A stretch of 64,000 nt of DNA from Epiperipatus broadwayi (taxonomy: Eukaryota > Onychophora > Udeonychophora > Euonychophora > Peripatidae): the NCBI GenBank assembly GCA_028023455.1, contig JAQFVV010012498.1, positions 3,309,797 through 3,373,796 of the forward strand, read 5' to 3'. The number at the start of each line of letters is the position of its first letter. The stretch's first letter is position 1. Under the pieces are notes generated by a model, which had not been told where the DNA came from, made no database searches, and saw nothing but the letters and a program-made list of their open reading frames with translations. The translations under genes were made by a program, and so were the position numbers. Shown in pieces: positions 35,031 through 50,405 of this stretch.

Positions 35031-36616
35031 TAATAACACAAATCCATAAATATAATATATAAATTTTATATAAAAGAAATTTTTATTATTTTAGTTCATA
35101 GGCATTATCTAATGAGTTTATGTGATGAAAACAGATGTCTTATGTTTATGGAATTTTGCTTTCAATATGCACACATTATCTATCTATTCCAGAATTTTAA
35201 AATTGATTTATAAAAGTGGACTCTTTAATTTTTTTGTATAGTATCTTGCTTTATAAAATATTAGGTGATGTTAATGAGGTTAAATTTAATGTTACATGAT
35301 TTTTCATAATCAAATAAACTTTATTTTTTTCTGATATCTAGATTTCATTTAATCTTTTTTTTTGAAGAAAATATTTTGTCTCACCTGTATATAATTTTTG
35401 TGCATTCCCATATAATTTTACAAATTCTATTACAATTTTGTCTTTTAAATATAACATTTTTGAATTATTAATTGTTTTCATTTAGACAAACATAAAAATA
35501 AATATACATACAAAGATGAACCCAAAACTATCTGTATTCTAGCTGTAGGATTTATTATAGTCAATTTTCAGAAAATAAAAAAATATATCATTTTTTGTCA
35601 TAATTTTCCTGCTTTTCACTACATTTTGTACATCTGTTAACAAGCTTTTATATTCCCTCATGTAAAATGTTTTATGCTGATCTGCAAGCAATGAATGTAA
35701 CAGTTTCTTCAGCTTACAGATAATCTCATGGGGACAATATTAGGATTATAGAGAAGATGCTTTAACAACTCTTGGATAGCAATTCCCTGCATTTTGTCTG
35801 AGTTTTAAGTTTTAGATCTTCGGTGAACATCTTATTATAATACACACTGCTGACTGTTGAATTGTTTTTTTCTCATAATATTCCAATTCTGGCCCTTGAG
35901 CATCAATTTTTCTATATGATGATTGACTTTTGAATTTTTTTTAGTTCTTAATTGAGTATGTTTCCATTCCATGATCTGCCATTTACTTTCAGAATCATAG
36001 AGTTAAATTTATAACTCACTTCTAATGATATTTTAAAAGAAATATTCACTTTTCTAAGAGTATTGATTCAAATTATGTTTACAGATCGCCAAATGCCCCT
36101 GTTTGTGTTTTTCCATGAAATGTTTTGGTATCATCTCACACAAACTTTTTGATACCCCAAGTCTATCATGAAGTGTTGCATAGACAGAGCCAAGACTGAT
36201 TTGCGATACACAAGTGGAGTAGGCATTGTTTTTCACACCACAATTACATTAGAACTAATATAACCTTCAAAATTGCACAGGAGTGATCAGAGAAACAGTA
36301 ACATTGTATGGAAAGCACCCATATAACAATGTGACCAATAGAATTTTTAACATAACTAGAGTGTATTAATTTTTGACTTACTCTCATATTATTGAATTTT
36401 TAAAAATAAATAAATTATTAATTACACATATTCATTTATAATTAGATCCATGTTTTATTTATGTCATAAGATTTATTGTTAAATTTATTTAATAATCTCC
36501 ATACTTCCTCTTTCTTTTTTATTCTTCATATAAATAAAGATACAATAAAAGACAAATGACTCCCCAAGATGCATTTCATGCTGAACCAGCACTCACCAGT
36601 TGGCCCATGTCATCAG
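35031..36616. other. no gene recognised
   Basis: AT-rich. The 60-codon minus frame at 36054-36236 has no motif that I know. Confidence 0.55.
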
Positions 36617-36633
36617 CTTTCATATATATATAT

Positions 36634-37888
36634 ATGAAAAACAAAAAACAAGTTAAAAACTTGCTAACACTTGTATTTATGTCAACAGATGGTGTTCTAC
36701 CAAAAACACCATCAAGCGTATGTTTACATAAACGTCAAAGCATGCATTCACTATCTCTAACTTTAATTCCACTTTCAGATCATGATTTCAAGCTATTTGC
36801 TATCATCAGTGAAAGACAGGAATTTTAGAAACTAGATCTAAACACAAACTCTGAGCGTTTATGAAACAGTTTCTATTCAGTTTGCAAGCATGCATCTTTT
36901 AGACACGTAATGTCTTCAAACTCAGCATAGCAAGCCAGATAGCTATATGGGTCTGATCTCAGTTCAGCATCACCATATAGTAGAAGCTTCTGCAATATAT
37001 ATCATTGCTAGAAAGACCTCAAAGGTACATTTATGAAAAACAAAAAACAAGTTAAAAACTTGCTAATGCTTGTATTTATGTCAACAGATGGCGTTCTACC
37101 AAAAACACCGTCAAGCGTATGTTTTTTGTTTTTCATAAATGTACCTTTGAGGTCTTTCTAGCAATGATATATATTGCAGAAGCTTCTACTATGTGGTGAT
37201 GCTGAACTGAGATCAGACCCATATAGCTATCTGACTTGCTATGCTGAGTTTGAAGACATTACGTGTCTAAAAGATTCACGCCTGCAAGCTGAATAGAAAC
37301 TGTTTCATAAATGCTCAGAGTTTGTGTTTAGATCTAGTTTCTAAAATTCCTGTCTTTCACTGATGATAGCAAATAGCTTGAAATCATGATCTGAGAGTGG
37401 AATTAAAGTTAGAGATAGTGAATGCGTACTCTGACGTTTATGTAAACATACGCTTGATGGTGTTTTTGGTAGAATGCCATCTGTTGACATAAATACAAGT
37501 GTTAGCAAGTTTTTACCTTGTTTTTGTTTTTCATAAATGTACCTTTGATGTCTTTCTAGCAATGATATATATTGCAGAAGCTTCTACTATGTGGTGATGC
37601 TGAACTGAAATCAGACCCATATAGCTATCTGGCTTGCTATGGTGAGTTTGAAGACATTACGTGTCTAAAAGATTCATGCTTGCAAGCTGAATAGAAACTG
37701 TTTCATAAACACTCAGAGTTTGTGTTTAGATCTAGTTTATAAAATTTCTGTCTTTCACTGATGATAGCAAATAGCTTGAAATCATGATCTGAAAGTGGAA
37801 TTAAAGTTAGAGATAGTGAATGCGTGCTCTGACGTTTATGTAAACATACGCTTGACGGTGTTTTTGGTAGAACGCCATCTGTTGACAT
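36634..37888. repeat. 399-bp repeat in an inverted (head-to-head) array
   Basis: Unit 1 (plus) 36634-37032, truncated unit 2 (plus) 37033-37123, then unit 3 (minus) 37124-37534 and truncated unit 4 (minus) 37535-37888. Each unit starts ATGAAAAACAAAAAACAAG. The period is 399 in both directions and units differ by only a few percent. The outer edges on both sides are TA runs. Each long unit holds the same open frame (STDGVLPKTPSSVCLHKRQS... to ...IISERQEF), but unit differences are both silent and replacing, so I do not call it a gene. Confidence 0.9.
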
Positions 37889-37904
37889 ATATATATATAT
37901 ATAA

Positions 37905-38237
37905 TATTACAAATCAATGTCTGTATTTCTTCAAAATAATATATGTAAATTTATAAATAAATATTTGAAAATACAGTATTTAAAAGTTTATAAAAATATA
38001 TGTATAAGTGTCACTTAGAAGCACTTTCAACTAACTTGTAGCTTTGTCAACTATCACTTTTAAAATGTCAGCCTTTCCATAATTCCATGATGTCAACTTT
38101 CTCATAATTCTGTGATCTTAACATTCGCTGCGTGCCTATTAATTAAATCTTGCTTATATTTATATATTAACATCGCCTCTTTAATTTTGCTTTTATTATT
38201 ATTTCTTTCAGTTTCCAATATTTTTACATTGTTATAA

Positions 38238-38238
<1 letters not shown>
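37905..38238. repeat. dispersed repeat R, copy 2
   Basis: AATCAATGTCTGTATTTCTT at 37912 and AGAAGCACTTTCAACTAACT near 38017 match the copy at 11142-11735 in order and spacing. It lies between two TA arrays. Confidence 0.55.

Positions 38239-38298
<60 letters not shown>
38239..38298. repeat. (TA)n microsatellite
   Basis: About 30 TA units. Confidence 0.95.
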
Positions 38299-38300
<2 letters not shown>

Positions 38301-38342
38301 TTATTACATAAAGAGTATTTATCTATGGTGAATTGTCACATC

Positions 38343-38455
38343 TTTATTTATAACCACCAAACTTGCTCCACTCACATTCTCAACTTCATATATTTTTGAT
38401 AAACCTAACTATGTTTATCATTAATCATTTATTAAACTAGAGTTTATAGAGGTTT
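38343..38455. mobile_element. partial copy of the 63761 fold-back family
   Basis: TTTATTTATAACCACCAAAC and GCTCCACTCACA match one arm of the hairpin at 63761-63952 (TTTATTTACAACTGTCAAAC, CTCCACTCACA). ATTAATCATTTATTAAACTAGAG matches its centre. Only one arm is left. Confidence 0.55.
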
Positions 38456-38571
38456 ATTTAATTTTTTGTATTAATAATTTTAATCTCTGTGGTCATGTTG
38501 CAATCTCTATTATCTACTTAACTATATTGGACCATTAATAAAGGTGGAATTCCACCATTATTATTAAAAGA

Positions 38572-38655
38572 AAGTTATCTTGACAACAGTTTGAAACTGT
38601 TGATTGATATTCATATTAGGATTGTCTAAGCTTTGACTGGTTTTTAATGATATAT
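38572..38655. repeat. dispersed 80-bp repeat, copy 1
   Basis: CTTGACAACAGTTTGAAACT through GACTGGTTTTTAATGATATA, also at 54495-54580. The second copy starts right after a TA array. Confidence 0.7.
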
Positions 38656-38881
38656 ATAATTGTAAAATAAACATGTAGTATGAATATGAAATTAGCATTG
38701 TTTAATGTACTTGTGTTTAAATGGAGGGAACCACTTCTTCAGAATATAAAGAATAACACTGAATGTTTTCAAGAATTAAGGATGGAATTGATCAACCTAT
38801 TTTTTTTAGAACTTTTGATATTTATAAACTTACCATTGCCAGCATTTGTGAAAATTCAAAGGGAAATTAATAAATCAATTA

Positions 38882-39994
38882 CACCTGGGTCTCATTTTAT
38901 GCAATAGATAGGTTCCTCAGAAAACACGTGCAAACGAAATTGCGCAAAAATAGATATAACTTACATTGAAAAAGGGGAGATGCAGTCTTTTTCAAAATTC
39001 GCATAAAAGCAAAGCACCAACATAAAATTACTTTAAAATTCACGCAAAAAAAAAAAATAAGGAAATAAAATATGACTAATAAAAAATTTCAAATTTGAAA
39101 AAAAAAGATACAAGACAAACTTTTTTAAACTATAATATTTAATTTTATTCAAAATAATATATTTTTATGCATAATTTACATTTTTTATACATGTTTTAAT
39201 TATTATAGCTATTTGCCATAAACACGTTCGTTTGCAAACAACTAGCGCCAACTTCACACTCATATTGTGACAATGGTTTTCTGATGACAATGTAATTAGT
39301 AATTAATCTTTGAGATGATGATTTTATTAATTGTTTATGAACTTAGACTTATGATAATAAAAAGACATTTATTCACCACTGCTGGAGAAAATTTAATTAA
39401 AACTAACAACTAAAAATTAAATTTTTATTCTTTAATTTTCAATTCCGTTTAAAAATCAAATTTCGTTTTACATCACATCGCCGTAAGTAATTTGTAAATT
39501 GTTAATGACAATTAAAAATCAGATTTTAATTTTTAATTGTCAAATTTAATTGTTCCCACTGCTATTACTGACCTTTTAAAAATAAACTTGTGGACACTAA
39601 ATTATTAATAATTGATTACGTTCTTTTTTAAAAAGCAAAAACAGAATGTGATTTAAAATGCAAAATTAACACGCACAATGTTCACGCACAATGTTTGAAC
39701 AAATTTACATTATAATCTTGTAAAATTTAATGTGTGTATACATAAAATGTGGAAATCATGATTTCAATTTCATTGTTGCATAAAATCTTACTATTATAAA
39801 GCACTGAAAATATTGAAATTACTAAGATGAAAGTCAAATTCCAATAATGTCATATTACTTTCAATATAATGTAAGTGTGAGAAATTTATTATTTGAAGTA
39901 ATAGCTCATTATCGGACTTCGACTTCCGGTGAAACACAAATCACGTAACTTCAAAATCATGTTAAATAAGTCCGCATAAAAAGAGACCCAGGTG
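38882..39994. mobile_element. non-autonomous pogo/Tigger-like element, copy 2
   Basis: Ends CACCTGGGTCTCATTTTATG (left) and its complement CACCTGGGTCTCTTTTTATG (right), flanked by TA. It aligns with 10142-11141 along both ends, but the middle (about 39345-39570) carries different sequence with its own AAATTTAATT... inverted pairs, so the two copies differ by an internal replacement or insertion. Confidence 0.8.
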
Positions 39995-39996
39995 TA

Positions 39997-42900
39997 CATG
40001 AAAATATGGCATTTCTAATTATTAAACTAACAAACCAATTATCCAAGGAAGAAAACAGAAATTCTTCATGTTTACAATTATTTACTATGACCAACGTTAT
40101 TAAAATAATTAATATAGTTAAACATATATGTAATTAGGAGAAGCAAACCATTCTCCCTCAGGCTATGGATAAATAATATTCTCTATGTGTAGCAGGGATC
40201 AAGAATAGATAGTTGCTAAACAAACACTTTATTTTTTAATATTTCCATTAATTATATATGCAATGAGATATCTAATGACCCTCTATAGTTTATTACAGTT
40301 ATGGAAAAATAGATTAAAGAAATAGAACTTTGTGAGCTGAAGTTAAACTAATCTATTATTTTATAATGCTTAAATGTCATAAAGCTACCAACCTGATAAA
40401 CCATTAGATTATATATATATATTTCACATTTAATAAACTAATGAAATATTATTTTATATATATTAATGTTCTGAGAAAAACATAAAAAAGTTAAAAATAT
40501 TTAAATTATATTAATTAAATAGTTTTAAAATATTGCCCCCCCCCCCCAATTAATGCAGATATGAATATGTTGGTTAAATTAAATTCAAACATAAATATGT
40601 AAATGAAGATTTGTTTTTTACCTTTTTAACTAAGAGAAGTTCTTTAAAGTAAATCAAATAAAAAGTTTGTACGTTGATTAATTTATTTTTTAAAATATAT
40701 TTTAAATTAGAAATGCTATTTATTTCTAAGTAAATCAAAAAAATAATAATTTAAAAATGCTATTTATTTTTGAATATAAAAATAATACTCCTCTACCTGT
40801 TTATTACAATATTATTTATATAAACATATTTACATTTATAGTTACTTCTGTTAATACACGCAAAACTCACTATACGTATTGGCAATGTGATGTTGATTTA
40901 CTTCTGTTAACGGAGACAAAAGATTCCACAAAAATCCATGTTCAATAAAATTGTATAATAAATTTTGAATATCACATTGACAAATAATTTAATGAAGCAC
41001 TTAAAAATTACTTTTATGTGTTTACAATATTGGATGCAATCTACGTTGTGTGTCACTGTATATATCCATTTAACTTAAATATGTTTTCATTAAGACTTCA
41101 GAATCCATCTATCACTTATTGTGGTTGAATTATCTACCTATGACATCTCACTCTAAAGATCCATCATCATCTAATGTTTTTTTTGGAACAGAAAGTTTAT
41201 CAGATATTGATGGGATAATCATTCCCTTGAATGAGCATAGAAATGATAAGGTAGCTCACTATTTAAATTTTCTTTTTATACAACATCTTGAAAGATATGC
41301 AAACGTGGTTCTAAGCATTTCTGAATTTGATGCTTTGTTTTAAATCAGTATTAAATTAATCCAACACACTGTTCTCCTCCTTGTAATGAAAAATAATTTT
41401 CTAACTTTTTTGATAACCAAGTTTTCTTCTGAAGGCTTGTTAATCATTTTTCTTCATTCTCTTCTACTTCTTGGTATACTTCCAATAGTTTTCTATTTTT
41501 CTGCATGCAATTAAAAAAAGTTATCCAATGTTACCATCATATTGTTCATTACTGTTCTAATTGTTATAAAATTCTTTTCACCTTTGTACTAGTAAAGATT
41601 TGTGAATCTGATTCCTTTCATGTGAGTTTAAAAGGTACATTTGTTATATTGATTCAAATGTAACCAATAGAATCAATACTTTTATCAAAATTTGTCAGAG
41701 TTTGGTATTGTGTTGTTAGCCTCTTTATCCAATTTTTCACTTAGATGCTGCATCAGTTGCTGAAGACAATATATTATGAAGGTTGCTATGATTTCCTGGA
41801 TTTATAAGTTAAAAAATTTATATGTTGTTTGTAATATAGTTTTATGCTTTGAAATGTCCATTGAATGTCCAACCGTAGTGACTATTAATAATAAACTTTT
41901 GTCCACAAGATATTTTATTACTATAGGCATTTGGAGCTAATAAGTTTTTATATCCATATTTTTTGTTTCATAATTATATAAGAGGTGATTATATCTGTAT
42001 TTGCTTTCAAGGCACATGAAATTCTTGAATAGTAGATAAAAAGACTGCAGTTTTGTATCTCCTTCCAAGCGTCCTGGAAGTATAAGAAAGTATAATCTCT
42101 GAAAGCCCTATATCTTAGAAAATTTCTGTTCTTTTTTTTTAAAGTTGTTGTGTGAGAATGCATGCATCTTAAAAAAAGACTAGTTTCATTATCATTAAAC
42201 ATTTGCTTTATGTAAGTATACCTTATTTTCTGAATGATATTATTAAGTGGCTGAGATAGAAAAATTATGGCTACATCACAATCTTCTAAAACTTCTGTAA
42301 TTTTTAAGCTGAGTAAAATTTCCCTTGTCCAAAACTGAATAAACACCCACAACTTTCTTTGAATTCTAAATCTTTGTTACTTTTATTTCCATCATCAATT
42401 ATCATTTGTTATAAATATGATATAAGATCAATTTCAGTAGGAACTGTTTTTTTATTTCTTATATAATATTTATTTTGATTTGATGATATTGCAAGATTTA
42501 GATGCATTTATATTTGTGTAAGCATTTATTTTATTTTATTTAAAATAGTGGCTTGATGAATATATATGATTTGTTCTCTTCTTGTTAGTTTATATAAAAT
42601 GTCCACTCTTGGTTTTCAACCTCAGAGCCTTTTTTGACTTCTTTTAGTGATTATATTATGTTTAGTGGATGCTATGATTTCAATATTTATATAAGAAATA
42701 ATATAGCTGCACTCTATATATTTTTCAAAAATATGGCAATATATAAAAAAAATTGTTAGAAAAACAAAATTCAAAACCATTAAATAATCATTTATAATAC
42801 AAGTGTATAATGAAATGGGCTGATAAAAAAACCCTCTCAATTCATAATTTTTTATGCTCACCTGAAAAACTTTTTCCATATAGAAAGTCAAGTAAAGAAT

Positions 42901-43225
42901 AGAGTGGACCACCCTATTCTTATTAAATTCTCTGTCTTGTATTTACGATCTGATTGGCTGTTAGATAGTAATGAGCATGAGAGTTTTGCAATCTCTCAAT
43001 TTAATTTCAAAGAATAACATGAAATCCTTTTAAAGTTTTATTTAGTTTTTTTATTAAAACGTATAGGATTATATCATACATGTAAAATTATTTAGCATTA
43101 AAGAAAGCATAGTTTAATAAGATTTCATATTACAGTATTTTTGTAACCATAAAGATTATATTTTTATTTATTATCACTATAAGAGTTTCTAAATTCTTTC
43201 TCTAAAAACTTGATAATTGTCAAAT
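39997..43225. other. no gene recognised
   Basis: Contains a 13-base C run (about 40536-40548), odd in this DNA. The longest frame, 41948-42352 (minus, 134 codons), has no motif that I recognise. Confidence 0.5.
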
Positions 43226-43226
43226 T

Positions 43227-43275
<49 letters not shown>
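43226..43275. repeat. (CA)n(TA)n compound microsatellite
   Basis: CA units then TA units, ending exactly at an LTR-like terminus. Confidence 0.95.
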
Positions 43276-43278
<3 letters not shown>

Positions 43279-44680
43279 ACCGGTCAAAACATGTTTATCC
43301 ATCTAACATGATCTGGAATTCAAAAACTGTATTTCAAACCCAGTCAAGCCCGAGTTTAGGTCAGGGACCAGCCTGGATTCGAACCCACTATCTAAGCCCC
43401 AGATCTAACATCTAATGAATAACATAACAATGATGGCACATGAGAATTAATTTTAAATCTGGCCGATTAGCAAAGCTGAGCAAAATAATGAGACATCTAT
43501 TAACTATGACTAAACTAAAATATATAAGCATGGCTGTAATATGTGGAAGTGGAGGAAATAAATTTGAACTACTCATATAAGTTAGACAGTAAAATATATA
43601 GTTTAATACATTGACAAATTATTTACATAATGACTTAATTATATACATTAGTGTGTACATGAATGAGCAAGCAGTAGATGATTACATAGTATCATTCACG
43701 CTATTATTTCTCATATGCTCTTTATTAGCTAATTGGTATATTATAAATAAGGACACATCTTTAGTGGGTCCAATATTAAGATGACAATGAACTATTACAA
43801 AGAATTCACATAAAATGGTTATTAATGCTTTGGATTACGGTTCTGAAACATGGTAACTAGCATTATTTCAGGGAGCATTTGGGGATTCATTACAGATATA
43901 AGATAAATTATTTTCACACCATTATGGTCATGAAAATAAATGAAATACATTTGAAAACATATTGGATTATATGATTACAGTACTTAATAAAAATTCTTTT
44001 AATTAGTGCTGATAAGAACACTTTATTTTCCCCAAGGCATATAGATACTCTTAAATACATAAATAAGTTACAATGGTGGGATTGTATAAGACTGAAATAA
44101 ATTTAATTAATAAAAATAGAAGAAGTTGGCATTTATATATATTTTAAGCAGAGCACAATTTTAATATTATTACAGCACTAAAATTAGGTCATAAGTAAAA
44201 GAAATAACAATAATACAAAGTTTGGTTGGTACTGACATAATGGCCAAAAATAACTAAGAGGAAATGGTCATGCTTCTGCATGAGAACGAAGTGGATAGGC
44301 ATGCCATGGATCATTGCTGACATGCAGGCCTAAATACGAAGAAAGTGGATAAGCGTGGCCTGTGCCAAACTTATGGGAATCACAGCCAGAGGCTCTTTTA
44401 TATGAAGAAGTGAGTATGCATAGCATGTGCCAGACTTAGGGATCACTGCCAGAAGCCTTTTTATATGACAAATGGATATAATAAGAAATCTATGGATTCA
44501 AACTTGTCGCAACCCCCAGATTAGAAAACCAGTAGCACATAATATATATATATGAAGATATGCCAAATGTCAGTAACACAGTATGGATGAATGTCACTAA
44601 TGACATGAAATATAATTTACTGCTTTAACATAGATGATCCTAGTTTGAATACCATAATTAATAGATAATAAGCTATGCAG

Positions 44681-44683
<3 letters not shown>
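43276..44683 (-). mobile_element. solo-LTR-like relic A
   Basis: Left edge TGTACCGGTCAAAAC matches the outer end of the young LTR at 5317 (TGTACCGGGTCGAAC). The block GGATTCGAACCCACTATCTA (43372) parallels AGATTCAAACCCCTACCATC at 5502 in that LTR. The right edge is GCTATGCAGTTA then (TA)n, as in relic B. A TA array lies on both sides. No coding part. Confidence 0.5.
44288..44470. repeat. three diverged tandem units in relic A
   Basis: Units start GAAGTGGATAGGCATG (44288), GAAAGTGGATAAGCGTGG (44340) and GAAGTGAGTATGCATAGC (44407). The last two share CCAGAGGCTCTTTTATATGA / CCAGAAGCCTTTTTATATGA. Confidence 0.75.

Positions 44684-44721
<38 letters not shown>
44682..44721. repeat. (TA)n microsatellite
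   Basis: About 20 TA units at the right edge of relic A. Confidence 0.95.
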
Positions 44722-44724
<3 letters not shown>

Positions 44725-45223
44725 TTCATTTACGTAAAATATACTTGAAGATTTTATTTAGCAAAAGTAACATTAAGATTTACCCCCTTCCCTTTCTGTT
44801 ATTTAAAATAAATCAATCCCACCTTCGTTGATTTTAAAATAAATGAAATATATAAGTACTTTATTTGATATTTTAAGAGTATGGAATAAAAAAATAAAAA
44901 CTAGCAGTTATATATAGAAAAGAAATAATAAGTCACCCTTTCATAATTTAATAAATAATATTTTAAAATAAATAAGGTTTCAGAGCATTAATTAGCTTGA
45001 GTTCTGGATTCTCCCCAGGTAGAAAATCCAGAGTTAAACAAATATATATTTTTATACTGAAAACGAACCTAAAATGGTGATTCGTAAAACAATCTGGCGA
45101 ACGTATTAATTAATAATGCATTATATTTTAAGGGGATGTTAAATAACCTTGATTCATGAAGGTTTACTTAAAAGAAAGAAAAGATTTTACAAAATTCAAC
45201 TCATCAGATTGTTAGAGATTGGC
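44722..45223. other. no gene recognised
   Basis: AT-rich sequence between two microsatellites. Confidence 0.55.

Positions 45224-46358
<1,135 letters not shown>

Positions 46359-46415
<57 letters not shown>
46359..46415. repeat. (TA)n microsatellite
   Basis: About 28 TA units. Confidence 0.95.
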
Positions 46416-46417
<2 letters not shown>

Positions 46418-46614
46418 CCGCACCTATAATACTTTAATAAAAAAGAACTAATAATTAATAAAAAATAATAAGTTTAAAAAATGTTATGGAACGTTAAAAT
46501 TTTATAACTTAGGCCCGATATCAAATATATACATAAAATAGATATATATATAACAAAAGGAGCAGGATGGGAAAAGTTAGTAGATGAAAACATGAAGCTC
46601 AATCTTAAGCTAAG

Positions 46615-47749
<1,135 letters not shown>

Positions 47750-47820
<71 letters not shown>
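47750..47820. repeat. (TA)n microsatellite
   Basis: About 35 TA units. Confidence 0.95.
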
Positions 47821-47827
<7 letters not shown>

Positions 47828-50204
47828 TATATACAAATATTATTCCCTGCTTAATTAGAGATATGCCCCATAGATCTTACATGTATACAGAATTGTAGAT
47901 ACAATAACCTACCATGATAATATATTAAAATGTGTTAAACATTTTAAAGAATTAAACTATCCTATGTATATATTTCATTATCTATCAGTTTTATAGAACT
48001 GAAACCATGTAACTGCAGTTTACATGTAGTTTGTCCCTTTAAAAACAGAAAACAAAGTTTTAACTTTGAAACTTTGTAAGATTAAATTTTATTTTAAAAA
48101 ACTGAAAGTTGTTTATAAATCATGTATGTAGTATACATATATATTTGTTTCTTCTAAAAGAAGAAAAAGTTTGCTTTTTAACACTCATTGGAATTATTAT
48201 GTATATACAATATGCAAACTTTATAATTGAATAATCTCTAGTCTAATGAATGACTAATAAAATTATTAATATACATCCATTTAATGTTTTTCTTATTGTT
48301 ATTAGGGCTGCAAATTTGACACTTTATCAAATAAACTGTTGTAGTGTACTATCTATATACACAGAAAACTGATAGATATCTGTAAGAGATTGTAGTCAAA
48401 TCCAGCTAATGGTTTAGTGTGAAATGTGCATTTTGGAGATCATAGATCTTTTCACATCTTTGTTTATATGTTTATGATTGCATCCCTCCACAAGGAGTTA
48501 AAAGTGAATAGTGGTGTAGTGAAAATTACACTACAGAAATATTATTCATTAATAGAAAGTTCATTAGTTTTAAAATATGGTTTAACAATTAGTATCCAAT
48601 ATGAAAATGTTTATTCTATAACTTTTCAATCAACTGTAGTAATAGTTGCCTAACTTTTGAAATATTGTAGGTAATTGAAGAACAGCATTCCAAAGTAGTT
48701 ACAAAATTTTCTATTGCAATAAAAATTTTAAATTTGTTTTTAGTGCCTTTTAAAATTATGAACATCTTCAGATGTTTAGATTATTCATTTAAACAGTTGG
48801 CACATCTATTTTCCCAAATGGGACAAATGATTGTAACTCCTACTATTTCTTCATCATCATGATTAACAGTGCCATAGTGGCTGATGTAAAATAAGGCTTT
48901 GTGGACTTTTCCAGTAAATAAATAGCACTGAAAGAAAAATATTCTTTTGAGTATGTGTATTTATAGGTTTTAATCACACAGACCAATGCCTTCGTCACCC
49001 TCATTCAAATTTTCTCAATCTTTTAGCATTTTCTATGAAAGTTTCACTACTGTTGTTAATATATAATATCCTAGCAGATGATTTTTGAAGAAATTTTAGT
49101 ATCTAATGCAAATCATTTTAAAATTATAGATATTTAAAAATATATTATATTTTTCTAAATAAAATTAAATACACAAATTAAAACAGGCACACAAGCATAA
49201 GAAATTTATTGGCTTAAATAGATAAATCATACTGTTAGAACAATTATTTATATTATAGATTTTAAAATTAACGATTTTATTATTTTATTTTAAATTTAAA
49301 ATAACTTTACCTAAATATTTTATAAAAGTACTCCTTTAACTTTAATTAATATATATCAAAGAAACATAAATATTTGTATGTATATACACATTTAATTATT
49401 ACTTTAAAAGTTCATGTCACTACTGTATGTTATAAACGCTTTTTTGAAAAGAATGCTAAACAGAAATGGTTATAAATGCATCCAAATGAAAATATAATAG
49501 AAATGAATTATATTTTGATTAAAAAAAGAGTATTTTTTAAGATTGTAAAGGTCTCAATAGATTTAATGTAGAAAATTATCATCAAATTGTGGGATGGAGA
49601 CATGTATATTAACGAAAGAAATGAAAATTAAAAAAATATAATATTAACAGTTGATATCCATAATGCGCCGGAATGACTCCAATTAATTTAAATTATAATT
49701 TGCTAATTGTTTAAAAATATTAACATAATTTGAAGATAGTTCAAAAAAAAATATTAAAACAGTATTAAATAAAAGAGAGATAAATAATATAATTTTGTAA
49801 AATAATGTGAAAAAGAGTTAAATAATAGAAAATATAATTGTGACTTGTGAAAGAAAAATATAGAAGATAATAAAACTCTTAAAATTGTAAAACAACATCT
49901 TAGTATTTGAAAGTAAATTATTTCTATAATAAGAAAAAAAAAAGAACTATTACTAACAACAGACATCATGAAATGTATGAAATAGTTTTATAAATAACCG
50001 TAGCAATAAATAATAGAAAAATAAAGTATCTTATATAGCAAATATACTTTCTTAATTGTTCAGAATGAGATGTGCAGCTAAATTTATGAAAAAAAAAACT
50101 GGAAACGATGAAATTATTATTGATATTTAAAATAAAGAGATGAAGAAATAAAACAAAGTGATTGAAGACCAAATACATGCATGTATAATTGCCATTATAT
50201 AAAG
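47821..50204. other. no gene recognised
   Basis: AT-rich; frames such as 48426-48653 carry no motif. Confidence 0.55.
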
Positions 50205-50405
50205 GATTAAAACTGAAATGCAACTGGGTTGGACATAATGATAAAACAGATAATAATAAATAACTGTACCTTAGCAAATTATAAAAAGATCTTGAAAGAT
50301 ATCACACATGAGATAGATGAATAAGAAAGTTTTGTGCTATCATGTAGAGAAAATAAGTTGAAAAATGGAGAAACTGAATTCAACATGGAGAGACCATTAT
50401 CTTGC
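50205..50405 (+). pseudogene. RTE LINE 3' fragment
   Basis: LKCNWVGHNDKTDNNK, then stop-ridden codons matching RPHVRWMDRMKK and LNLERHSSW of the better copy at 32860-33080 at the same spacing. Very decayed. Confidence 0.6.

Noticed and set aside
36556-37888. Three related ORFs in the 399-bp repeat as a gene family; or the array as CRISPR
   Set aside because: The frame is open but unit differences show no coding bias. Units of 399 bp on both strands without spacers are not CRISPR.
40536-40548. C13 tract as a G-quadruplex or regulatory site
   Set aside because: A single homopolymer without repeated G-runs nearby; may be a sequencing or assembly length artefact.
41948-42352. 134-codon minus-strand ORF
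   Set aside because: No motif, no start context and no neighbour of the same kind; composition is like translated AT-rich DNA. Kept only as part of an unannotated stretch.
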